The position numbers were made by a program, and so were the translations under genes. The notes beneath the pieces were generated by a model. That model did no database searches. It had not been told where the DNA came from and saw nothing but the letters and a program-made list of their open reading frames with translations. Shown here one piece after another: positions 8,675 through 15,530 of a stretch of DNA of 64,000 nt. The DNA is taken from positions 163,224 through 227,223 of the forward strand of contig FIZI01000006.1 in NCBI GenBank assembly GCA_900016865.1. Reading direction: 5' to 3'. The stretch comes from an uncultured Clostridia bacterium. GTDB taxonomy: Bacteria > Bacillota > DTU014. Positions within the stretch are counted from its first letter, which is position 1, and every line of letters begins with the position of its first letter.

Positions 8675-9952
8675 ATGTATACTTCAGATGTAGCCTGTGA
8701 GGTGAGGAAAAAGGCCGAGATGGCGAAGCGCGCAGCCAGGGCCTTGCGCAACCTGTCCAGAGACACAAAGGACGCAGCGTTGCGTGCGATGGCTCAAGCT
8801 CTCGAGGACAACGAGAACGCCATACTTGAGTCCAACAGCATCGACATGGCCAATGGGGAAAAGAAGGGACTCGGTGACGCACTCCTGGACCGGCTGAAGC
8901 TCAATCACGCACGCATAATGGCGATGGCCGAAGGGTTGCGGGAGCTTGCAAACCTGGAAGACCCGGTTGGAACTGTGTCAGAATTGACGCGCAGGCCGAA
9001 TGGTCTTCTCGTAGGGAAGATGCGAGTCCCGCTCGGGGTGATCGGCTTTGTGTTCGAGTCGAGGCCCAACGTCACTGCGGACACTTCTGGGCTCTGTATC
9101 AAGTCCGGCAACGCCATAATCATGCGCGGTGGGTCCGAGGCGTACAACTCCAACAGAATCCTGACCAAGCTGCTTGCTGATGCGGCGGTGTCCTGCGGCA
9201 TACCTCAAGGCGCAATACAGTTGGTCGAATCAACGGATAGAGAGGGCGTCCGCGCTCTGGCGACTAGCGACGACCTGATTGATCTCATGATAGTGCGGGG
9301 CGGTGAACAGCTGGTGCGAGCCGTCAGCGAGTATGCAACTGTGCCCCTCATCAAGCATGGGAAGGGCCTGTGCCACGTGTACTTGGACAAGGACGCGGAT
9401 GTGGCCAAGGCCGTTGAGATTGCGTTCAACGCCAAGGTGGACAGACCGGGAGTGTGCAACGCAATGGAGACCTTGCTTGTGCACAAGGACATTGCACAAG
9501 CATGCCTGCCGCAGCTAGTCGCAAGACTCTGTGAATCCGGCGTAGAGCTTGTCGGATGTCCTCGCACGGTGGACTTGCTTAAGGACCATTGCGACATAAA
9601 GCTTGCGAACGACTCTGACTGGGATGCCGAGTACTTAGCCTTAAAGCTTTCTATCAAGATTGTCGACAGCTATGAAGAAGCGGTTGATCATATATGCTCA
9701 TATGGGTCCGGCCACACTGAGGCGATAGTGACAGAAAACCATTCATTGGCCATGCAGTTTCTTGATGACGTCGACGCTTCGGTTGTGCTCGTGAACGCTT
9801 CAACACGGTTCAACGATGGGTTCCAGTTGGGGCTAGGCGCAGAACTGGGTATTAGCACCCAGAAATTGCATGCAAGGGGCCCTATGGGATTGAAAGAGCT
9901 GACGTGCGAGAAATTCGTTGTATTGGGGCAGGGTCAAGTAAGAGAGGCCTAG
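8675..9952 (+). CDS. proA: Gamma-glutamyl phosphate reductase
   Basis: A 425-residue enzyme of the aldehyde dehydrogenase superfamily that reduces gamma-glutamyl phosphate to glutamate-5-semialdehyde with NADPH, the second step of proline synthesis. The catalytic cysteine is C261 in PGVCNAMETLLV. Also typical are VIGFVFESRPNVTAD near 115 and SGHTEAIVTEN near 345. The ATG at 8675 follows GAGGAGGG (8663-8670). It is coupled to nadD, whose ATG begins directly after its stop codon. No proC is present in the window. Confidence 0.97.
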   Translation: MYTSDVACEVRKKAEMAKRAARALRNLSRDTKDAALRAMAQALEDNENAILESNSIDMANGEKKGLGDALLDRLKLNHARIMAMAEGLRELANLEDPVGTVSELTRRPNGLLVGKMRVPLGVIGFVFESRPNVTADTSGLCIKSGNAIIMRGGSEAYNSNRILTKLLADAAVSCGIPQGAIQLVESTDREGVRALATSDDLIDLMIVRGGEQLVRAVSEYATVPLIKHGKGLCHVYLDKDADVAKAVEIAFNAKVDRPGVCNAMETLLVHKDIAQACLPQLVARLCESGVELVGCPRTVDLLKDHCDIKLANDSDWDAEYLALKLSIKIVDSYEEAVDHICSYGSGHTEAIVTENHSLAMQFLDDVDASVVLVNASTRFNDGFQLGLGAELGISTQKLHARGPMGLKELTCEKFVVLGQGQVREA

Positions 9953-10588
9953 ATGACCATGAGTGAACCAGAGAGAGTCGAGCGACTGGGGCTGATGGGG
10001 GGCACATTTGATCCGATCCATTATGGACACCTCGTAGCCGCAGAAGCGGCTCGAGTGGATTTTGGGTTGGATAGAGTCATATTCGTCCCATCCGGCCATC
10101 CGCCTCACAAGACTGGTAAGTCGATAACTAGTGGGTGGGACCGGTTTGTCATGACTATGATGGCAGTGTCGGACAACCCTTATTTTGATGTATCAGACAT
10201 TGAGATCAAGAGAGAGGGGCTGTCCTTTGCCATCGACACGGTTCGCGAGTTCAAGTACACTCTAGAGGTCGGCTCGGAGATCTACTTCATCACAGGGGCA
10301 GACGCGTGCCTGGAGATTTTCAGCTGGAAGGACTCGAAGCAGCTGCTCTCAGAGTGCAAAGTGATCGCCGCTACCAGGCCTGGTATTTCGCGAGCCCATC
10401 TGAGGGAAGAGATAGCTAGGCTCTACCCCGATTTCGCAGACCGCTTTTTTGTACTTGAGGTCCCGGCACTCGCAATATCGTCGACCGACATCCGAACACG
10501 CGTAGGAGAGGGGAGGTCCATACGATACCTCCTTCCCGAGTCTGTAAGGCAGTACATAAAAAGGCGGAGGCTGTATCGCAGTGGTTGA
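9953..10588 (+). CDS. nadD: Nicotinate-nucleotide adenylyltransferase
   Basis: A 211-residue nucleotidyltransferase that adenylates nicotinate mononucleotide to deamido-NAD. Visible motifs are GGTFDPIHYGH (nucleotide binding), VPSGHPPHK, TGADA and the C-terminal ISSTDIR. ATG 9953 immediately follows the proA stop codon; a second ATG at 9959 is equally possible. AAGAGAGG upstream serves as the ribosome site. It overlaps yqeK by 8 bases. The nadD-yqeK-LCP-rsfS order is widespread in Bacillota. Confidence 0.96.
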   Translation: MTMSEPERVERLGLMGGTFDPIHYGHLVAAEAARVDFGLDRVIFVPSGHPPHKTGKSITSGWDRFVMTMMAVSDNPYFDVSDIEIKREGLSFAIDTVREFKYTLEVGSEIYFITGADACLEIFSWKDSKQLLSECKVIAATRPGISRAHLREEIARLYPDFADRFFVLEVPALAISSTDIRTRVGEGRSIRYLLPESVRQYIKRRRLYRSG

Positions 10589-11225
10589 TCTGGACATCCT
10601 GTTGGCCGGGTCGTACAATATCAGTAGGGGCAATCTGCGAAAGCAGGTTGATGAGGAGACGATCCTGCACAAGTTGTCGGAGCTCCTCGATGCGGACAAG
10701 TTGACGCACTCTCTCGGGGTGCGCGACGAGTGTGTCGCTTTGGCCGTTCGATACGGAGCAGATGTCGAGAAGGCCAGATTAGCCGGTCTGGTGCACGACT
10801 GCGCCAGGGGTCTGGACAACGACCAGTTGCTGAGGCTCGCTACTCGGTACAAGATCGACGTCAGCAACTGGGAAGATTTTGACCTGTCACTCATGCATGG
10901 ACCCGTCGGCGCGTGCCTGGCTCGGGAGCTGTTTGGCATATCTGATGAAGAGATTCTGCACGCGGTGGCTGTGCACACTGTAGGCTGCAAAGACATGGGT
11001 TTGCTTGATCTCGTGTTATTTGTGGCGGATTACATAGAACCCAATCGCACGTTCGAAGGAGTAGAAGATATTAGGACTGCTGCAGAGCAATCTTTGGAGT
11101 CGGCTGCTGTCACGGGATACGCTGCTACATTGCGGCACCTGTTGGAAACAAATAGACTCATTCACCCAAGTACCATCCACTCCAGGAATAGCCTGTTGGC
11201 GAAGCTGTTGAAGTCTGAGGCGTGA
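10581..11225 (+). CDS. yqeK: YqeK-type HD-domain Ap4A hydrolase
   Basis: A 214-residue HD-domain protein with KLTHSLGVRDECVALA, GLVHDCARG and the downstream metal-ligand region VFVADYIEPNR. YqeK enzymes hydrolyse diadenosine tetraphosphate symmetrically to ADP with bound iron. The N-terminal 30 or so residues precede the HD fold and are less typical. GTG 10581 overlaps nadD, so translation is likely coupled. The family was formerly listed as bis(5'-nucleosyl)-tetraphosphatase, unrelated to ApaH. Confidence 0.92.
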   Translation: MVDLDILLAGSYNISRGNLRKQVDEETILHKLSELLDADKLTHSLGVRDECVALAVRYGADVEKARLAGLVHDCARGLDNDQLLRLATRYKIDVSNWEDFDLSLMHGPVGACLARELFGISDEEILHAVAVHTVGCKDMGLLDLVLFVADYIEPNRTFEGVEDIRTAAEQSLESAAVTGYAATLRHLLETNRLIHPSTIHSRNSLLAKLLKSEA

Positions 11226-11245
11226 GCCGATAAGGAGTGAGCGAT

Positions 11246-12217
11246 TTGGCAGAGGTGAAGAGAAGACCGTTTAGGGTTGCATTGGTTGCTCTGGTGGCAG
11301 CCATAGTTCTCGGCACCGGAATATACTTTCAGTTTTTCCGAGAGGGCGAACCTGATCAGCAGGTGATGTCTCCGCAGTTGCGGTTGACAGGTCCGGATGA
11401 TGCGGCTTTAGGGTTAACTCCTACTGCTGAAACTGGGTCGGACGACGGAATGGTTGGCACCGACAAGCCTAGCGAGCCCCTGGGCGCCTCTGGAAGCGCA
11501 CCGTTGGTCGTGGTATTTGGGATTGAGCGCTTTGGTGAGACGTCTCGGCCGGATGCAGTAGCTGTGATTGGAGTTGACGAGCAGACAGGCTGCCCGATAG
11601 TAGTAGCTCTTCGGCCGGATCAAGAACTCGGCGACGACAGAACTATTGCATCAGCCTACGAGCGTTTAGGGCCCCTGCCAGTCACTAAGTCTATCGGGTC
11701 ATTACTATCGCTTCCCCTGGCTCACTACATCACTCTAGACTATCAGGTTTTCGAGTCGATGATTGACAAGCTCGGTGGCGTTCAAGTCGCTGTGGATGAG
11801 GCTTTTGCTGCTACCAGCGCGGACGGGTCTCGAGTTACACTCAAGCCCGGGAATCAGAACCTAAACGGTAAGCAGGCGCTTGCTTACATAAGGTACAAGT
11901 GGGCGGGCGACGAAACGGCACGGATGCAGAGGCATGCTGCCTTTCTCCAAGCGCTGAGATCGCGACTGTCTCAGAGGAATATTGTCGTCATGCTGCCATC
12001 GCTGATTCGCGACGTTTTTGCCTTGGTCGAGACTAACGTCACGTTGACGGCTGCACTGTCAATCGCTGAGCAGATGCGCTGGTCCGAGATGAGCAACTAT
12101 AGGCTGATTGTAGTCGCAGACGGAGTCTCCGGCAGTGACGACTTCGTCGTATTTGGCAATCCCGCGGAGTTTGTAGCATCCGGTATACGATTTGCGGGTG
12201 TCGATCAGGCTCTGTAA
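11246..12217 (+). CDS. LytR-CpsA-Psr (LCP) family glycopolymer transferase
   Basis: About 323 residues: a short cytoplasmic N-terminus, one membrane segment (about 8-28) and an extracellular LCP domain. The domain shows PDAVAVIGVDEQTG, DYQVFESMIDKLGGVQV and the arginine-containing LNGKQALAYIRYKW followed by RMQRH. LCP enzymes attach teichoic acids or other glycopolymers from lipid carriers to peptidoglycan. TTG 11246 is chosen because AAGGAG (11232-11237) is 8 bases upstream; GTG 11237 would overlap that site. The segment between the membrane anchor and the domain is Pro/Gly/Ser-rich. Presence between yqeK and rsfS is common. Confidence 0.9.
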   Translation: MAEVKRRPFRVALVALVAAIVLGTGIYFQFFREGEPDQQVMSPQLRLTGPDDAALGLTPTAETGSDDGMVGTDKPSEPLGASGSAPLVVVFGIERFGETSRPDAVAVIGVDEQTGCPIVVALRPDQELGDDRTIASAYERLGPLPVTKSIGSLLSLPLAHYITLDYQVFESMIDKLGGVQVAVDEAFAATSADGSRVTLKPGNQNLNGKQALAYIRYKWAGDETARMQRHAAFLQALRSRLSQRNIVVMLPSLIRDVFALVETNVTLTAALSIAEQMRWSEMSNYRLIVVADGVSGSDDFVVFGNPAEFVASGIRFAGVDQAL

Positions 12218-12270
12218 TGGCGGGTAGCAGCACCTGATGTTAATGACGGCGCGCCTAGTACACTGCTGGT

Positions 12271-12690
12271 ATGGGGGTTGGTCTGTTGTCAACGGAAACT
12301 AACAGCTATGTGAGTTCTATCGTAGAGAGGCTTCTTGACAGGAAGGCTGAGGACATAGTCATTCTTGATATCAGCGAGGTATCGTTGATTGCCGACTGCT
12401 TCATTGTGTGCACGTGTAGGAGCAATCCTCATCTGAAGACAGTAGATGAGGCGTTGGATGAGGAAGCAGCGGAATTGGGTGTGTCTTGGCACAAAAAGGA
12501 GGGCACTCCCGAAGCTGGATGGATCTTACACGACTTTTCCTCTGTAATAGTCCACCTGTTTCTTTCTGAACAGCGGGAGTACTACAGTCTAGAACGTCTG
12601 TGGAGGGATGCCAGGCAAGTTCCTGTGGAGTCGCTGCTGCCACGCAGGGACTCACAGCTTGTCGAGGACGGTGGACGAATCTCAGAATAG
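12271..12690 (+). CDS. rsfS: Ribosomal silencing factor RsfS
   Basis: A protein of about 139 residues with the RsfS core KAEDIVILDIS, DCFIVCTCRSN (normally SN-Q in this position), WHKKEGTPEAGWILHDFSSVIVHLF and the C-terminal YYSLERLW. It binds L14 on the 50S subunit and blocks joining with 30S when nutrients are scarce. ATG 12271 and TTG 12286 are both possible starts; GGGGG at 12273-12277 favours the TTG, which would give MSTETNSYVSSIVERLL. It is the last gene of the obg-to-rsfS run. Confidence 0.94.
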   Translation: MGVGLLSTETNSYVSSIVERLLDRKAEDIVILDISEVSLIADCFIVCTCRSNPHLKTVDEALDEEAAELGVSWHKKEGTPEAGWILHDFSSVIVHLFLSEQREYYSLERLWRDARQVPVESLLPRRDSQLVEDGGRISE

Positions 12691-12735
12691 GGCAGGGGCT
12701 GACCTCATAGGATCAAGTGAATAGACTGTCGCTTA

Positions 12736-13485
12736 ATGGAGAGACGTCGCGTGCGGATGATGATGGCAACTGCCGTCCTCGGGCTCATCGCCGGAGTCGG
12801 AGGGACTACGCTTGGCGGATTGCTTGTAGTGTGGCTGGGACGAGTTGCTGACAGGTATCTTTCTCCTCTGCTTGCCTTTGCCGCGGGTGTGATGCTGTCG
12901 CTAGTTGTATTTGACATGATGCCATCGGCTCTCAGCGCCTCCGGCCCTGTACACACATGCATCGGTGCAGGAATCGGTTTTGTTGCTATCTATGTGTCCG
13001 AGAAGGTCGTTCGAGTCTTGGAGCGCCGCATGCTTGGTAGCCAAGATACACTGGTCTCGATTGGGTTGACGGTCGGAGCTGCGATTGGACTGCACAACTT
13101 CGCAGAGGGCCTTGCAATAGGCGCAGGCCTGGTGATAATGGTCGAGCTCGGCATTACCGTTGCGGTACTCATCACAATACACAACATCCCTGAAGGCATG
13201 GCCATGGCAGTTCCCTTCAAGCTAAGGGGCATGAGATCAGTTACAATACTCCTGCTCACTACGCTAGCGGGTTTGCCGATGGGTGCTGGTGCTTTGATCG
13301 GCTACTTCGGCAGCGTCTCCCGAGCATTTCTGGGGTTCAGCTTAGCGTTTTCTTTGGGTGCCATGGTCTATGTGAGTGTTATTGATCTGATTCCTTCATC
13401 TGTGCGTCTATCCTCCAGGTCCGAAGCGCTTATCGGACTCTTGGGCGGAGTCTTGTTGGGCTTCTTGGCTGTTTGGGCGATATGA
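12736..13485 (+). CDS. ZIP family divalent metal transporter
   Basis: A 249-residue polytopic membrane protein with about eight hydrophobic segments and the paired ZIP metal-site motifs HNFAEG (transmembrane 4) and HNIPEG (transmembrane 5). It is closest to the bacterial ZupT/GufA-type ZIP proteins that import zinc, and sometimes iron or manganese. The ATG at 12736 lacks a clear ribosome site; a triple ATG at 12757-12765 could be used instead. It faces the exporter gene on the opposite strand. No metal-regulatory operator is evident upstream, where only 45 bases separate it from rsfS. Confidence 0.92.
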   Translation: MERRRVRMMMATAVLGLIAGVGGTTLGGLLVVWLGRVADRYLSPLLAFAAGVMLSLVVFDMMPSALSASGPVHTCIGAGIGFVAIYVSEKVVRVLERRMLGSQDTLVSIGLTVGAAIGLHNFAEGLAIGAGLVIMVELGITVAVLITIHNIPEGMAMAVPFKLRGMRSVTILLLTTLAGLPMGAGALIGYFGSVSRAFLGFSLAFSLGAMVYVSVIDLIPSSVRLSSRSEALIGLLGGVLLGFLAVWAI

Positions 13486-13567
13486 CCGTGAGTTGCGACA
13501 GGGCGCCTTAGAGACCAGTCCTGGGCGGGCTTCCTCCGAGTCTGCCTGTCTTCTTGCTCATACCATC

Positions 13568-14011
13568 CTAACTCAGCAGTATCTTAGCACCGATTGCGAT
13601 CAACGCTATTGCAGCGAATTTTAGGGGAGTGAACGGGAGCTTCTCAGCTCCGAGGATCCCGAGATGGTCTATGAGTGCGGCTGTCAACAGCTGCATCACG
13701 ATGATGCCGGTCGTACCTGCTGCAGTGTTGACTTTACTAAGGCTGTAAGCCACTGCGTAGATAATCAGCACATTGAGCGGACCTCCCAAGAGGGTGTACC
13801 ACTTGACTCTTGTTATCTCGGCCAGGTTTTCACGCTCGACGCCCCCGATGAGGACAACGGTTGCCAGGATCGCAGTTGCTAGCAGGTGCACCACAAAGGT
13901 AGCTCCAAAGAGGCCTAGGCCCCGTGACAACTCCGAGTTGAGCTTGCCCTGAGTCGCCATTGTAGCTCCTGCCAGTCCTGCAGCTATCAATGCCACTATT
14001 TTTTCACCCAT
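13568..14011 (-). CDS. DMT/YdcZ-like (DUF606) small membrane transporter
   Basis: A 147-residue protein with five likely membrane segments. It begins MGEKIVALIAAGLAGATMATQGKLN, and the polar motif QGKLNSELS after the first helix is typical of the YdcZ/DUF606 branch of the drug/metabolite transporter superfamily. These are half-size proteins that may act as dimers; substrates are unknown. It is read from the - strand with GGGGG about 8 bases before the ATG. It is the only - strand gene besides rpsT and sits alone between convergent and divergent neighbours, so it may be an addition to an otherwise conserved block. Confidence 0.85.
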   Translation of the reverse strand: MGEKIVALIAAGLAGATMATQGKLNSELSRGLGLFGATFVVHLLATAILATVVLIGGVERENLAEITRVKWYTLLGGPLNVLIIYAVAYSLSKVNTAAGTTGIIVMQLLTAALIDHLGILGAEKLPFTPLKFAAIALIAIGAKILLS

Positions 14012-14195
14012 TGAACGGCCCCCAGAGAATCCAGATTGGCTACAGCGCCAGCATCCGTTAGGGTCTCCGAGGTGTCGCCACGGGATACGTCCTTCAACGA
14101 GTCAGGTGTGTGTATGCTGGTTTGAGGCGAGGAACCGAAAGGACAAGGGTGGAATTTGTAGAACATAGCTAAGGCGATCAATAAGGATAGGGAGG

Positions 14196-14528
14196 ATGAT
14201 GGAAGTGATTGTATCTACTACTCCCACGCTGCAGGGAAAGCGCATTACCAAGTACTTGGGTATCGTTACCGGTGAGGCGATACTTGGAGCGAATGTGTTT
14301 CGCGACATGTTGGCTGGTATTCGGGATATCATTGGCGGGCGGTCCGGAGCGTACGAACAGGAGCTGCGCAAAGCAAAAGACATTGCGTTGAAGGAAATGA
14401 TGGACCAAGCGAGGTCTTTGGGAGCAACGGCGGTTGTGGGTATCGATCTGGACTATGAGACTATAGGCAATAGCATGCTTATGGTGAGCGCAAGCGGAAC
14501 TGCAGTGGTTTGTGAAGATGAGCAGTAG
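14196..14528 (+). CDS. YbjQ/UPF0145 heavy-metal-binding-domain family protein
   Basis: A 110-residue protein with the complete YbjQ (DUF74) pattern: [24 protein letters not shown], then [26 protein letters not shown], then a long helix and [16 protein letters not shown]. Members form pentamers or decamers in crystal structures; the physiological role is unsettled. ATG 14196 or the adjacent ATG 14199 follows AGGGAGG. It stands alone, with no partner gene on either side. Confidence 0.93.
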   Translation: MMEVIVSTTPTLQGKRITKYLGIVTGEAILGANVFRDMLAGIRDIIGGRSGAYEQELRKAKDIALKEMMDQARSLGATAVVGIDLDYETIGNSMLMVSASGTAVVCEDEQ

Positions 14529-14785
14529 CCTGGCTATGGCGTGGCAGGCACGCGGGCGCATGCGTGCTGAGTCCGGGTGGCTCTAAGTACATATAGTCTG
14601 ATTTGCGTATGTGGGTAAACGTAGATGACGAGAAAAGATCTCGTCTCTTGATAGACACGGCATACGGGTCCGGTGTAGTATCAGTGCAACTGCACCCAAT
14701 ATTTGGAAGGGTGTCCGAGCAGGTTAAGCTCTCAACCCCTGCTCGAAGAGCGGTGACAACGCCAACGGTTCGTCCATCGTGTGTG
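14529..14785 (+). other. Gene-free stretch with two hairpins before tRNA-Ala
   Basis: I see no convincing gene here. Two perfect stems stand out: GACGAGA / TCTCGTC (14627-14633 with 14639-14645) and CGAGCAGG / CCTGCTCG (14716-14723 with 14738-14745, 14-base loop). Neither is followed by a run of T, so they are weak as terminators. They could be the 3' end of the ybjQ transcript or a small structured RNA. A 66-codon open frame at 14603-14803 starts with TTG, has no ribosome site and resembles nothing I know. Confidence 0.4.
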
Positions 14786-14814
14786 TTGACTTCGGTGAAA
14801 TGATGGTCTATAAT
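14786..14814 (+). promoter_or_regulatory. Promoter of tRNA-Ala
   Basis: TTGACT (14786-14791), a 17-base spacer and a perfect TATAAT (14809-14814). Transcription would start near 14821, about 22 bases ahead of the mature tRNA 5' end. Confidence 0.85.
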
Positions 14815-14842
14815 AGACATCGGCGCTTGGAGAGACATATAT

Positions 14843-14918
14843 GGGGCTGTAGCTCAGTTGGGAGAGCGCCTGAATGGCATTCAGGAGGTCGTGGGTTCGA
14901 TTCCCATCGGCTCCACCA
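14843..14918 (+). tRNA. tRNA-Ala (anticodon GGC)
   Basis: A complete 76-base cloverleaf: acceptor GGGGCTG with CGGCTCC (two G-T pairs), D arm GCTC/GAGC, anticodon stem CCTGA/TCAGG with loop ATGGCAT (anticodon GGC, reading GCC and GCU), and T arm GTGGG/CCCAT with TTCGATT loop. The 3' ACCA is encoded (CCA at 14916-14918). It has its own promoter and terminator and is a single-gene transcript. Confidence 0.98.
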
Positions 14919-14925
14919 GACAAAT

Positions 14926-14947
14926 CCGGCTAAAGCCGGGTTTTTTT
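14926..14947 (+). terminator. Terminator after tRNA-Ala
   Basis: Stem CCGGC / GCCGG with a TAAA loop followed by a G and seven T (14941-14947), eight bases after the CCA end. Confidence 0.9.
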
Positions 14948-15098
14948 GTGTACTCGCCTAGCTATCGCCGTGCAATATCACTCCTTTCGCAGGTATGAGA
15001 TTTGGAGGGGAAAGGCGCCCCTCTTGAGAAAGCAGACTGCGATTGCATATCAGGCAGGCCTGCATACTGATTCATACCTCTGATTGGGGGTGAGCCAC

Positions 15099-15524
15099 GT
15101 GAGATTCTCAACGCGGGAGACTAGAGCCGCATTGGTTTGCTTGATCGCGTCATGCTTTTTTGCGATAGGGTTGGCCGGAGCAAGGGACAAACCGCAGATC
15201 AATTTGTACGTCGTAGACGATTGGCCGGTCTCCGACTCGGGTTATCTGGAAGTTCCTGTGACTGAGCGTCAGTATTCAGAGGCTCCGGCCGAATCGAGTG
15301 CGTACATATACACGCCGAGCCTCGTGCAAGTCCTTAATGAGTATGGGATTGACGAATGGCAGACCATCAAAGGTATTGGGCCTTCGCTAGCCAGCCGAAT
15401 AGTCGACTATCGCGACGCCAACGGCCCGTTTGAGTCCATTGATGATCTCCTAGGTGTGTCCGGCATAGGCCCTGCGAAGCTTTCGCAGATAGAGTCTGGC
15501 TTGCGAGCGCAGTGGGGGTGGTGA
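15099..15524 (+). CDS. comEA: ComEA-like helix-hairpin-helix DNA receptor (short form)
   Basis: 141 residues: one N-terminal membrane anchor or signal segment (about 9-29), a linker of some 50 residues and a C-terminal pair of helix-hairpin-helix motifs (IKGIGPSLASRIVDYR and VSGIGPAKLSQIE). In ComEA these bind incoming double-stranded DNA outside the membrane. The order before comEC supports the assignment. It is shorter than usual: there is no SLBB-like domain, and the common INLNTA lead-in to the first hairpin is replaced by LVQVLNEYGIDEWQ. GTG 15099 follows GGGGGTGA (15086-15093). An inverted repeat at 15049-15071 (ATCAG/CTGAT around GCAGG/CCTGC) and a GAGGGG/CCCCTC hairpin at 15005-15023 precede the gene. 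Confidence 0.8.
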   Translation: MRFSTRETRAALVCLIASCFFAIGLAGARDKPQINLYVVDDWPVSDSGYLEVPVTERQYSEAPAESSAYIYTPSLVQVLNEYGIDEWQTIKGIGPSLASRIVDYRDANGPFESIDDLLGVSGIGPAKLSQIESGLRAQWGW

Positions 15525-15530
15525 CCCTGA

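Noticed and set aside
14529-14785. A metabolite riboswitch
   Set aside because: The stems do not fit any riboswitch core I recognise, and the next gene is a tRNA with its own promoter.
14779-14961. A 60-codon frame spanning the tRNA-Ala gene
   Set aside because: It reads through a complete tRNA and its terminator.
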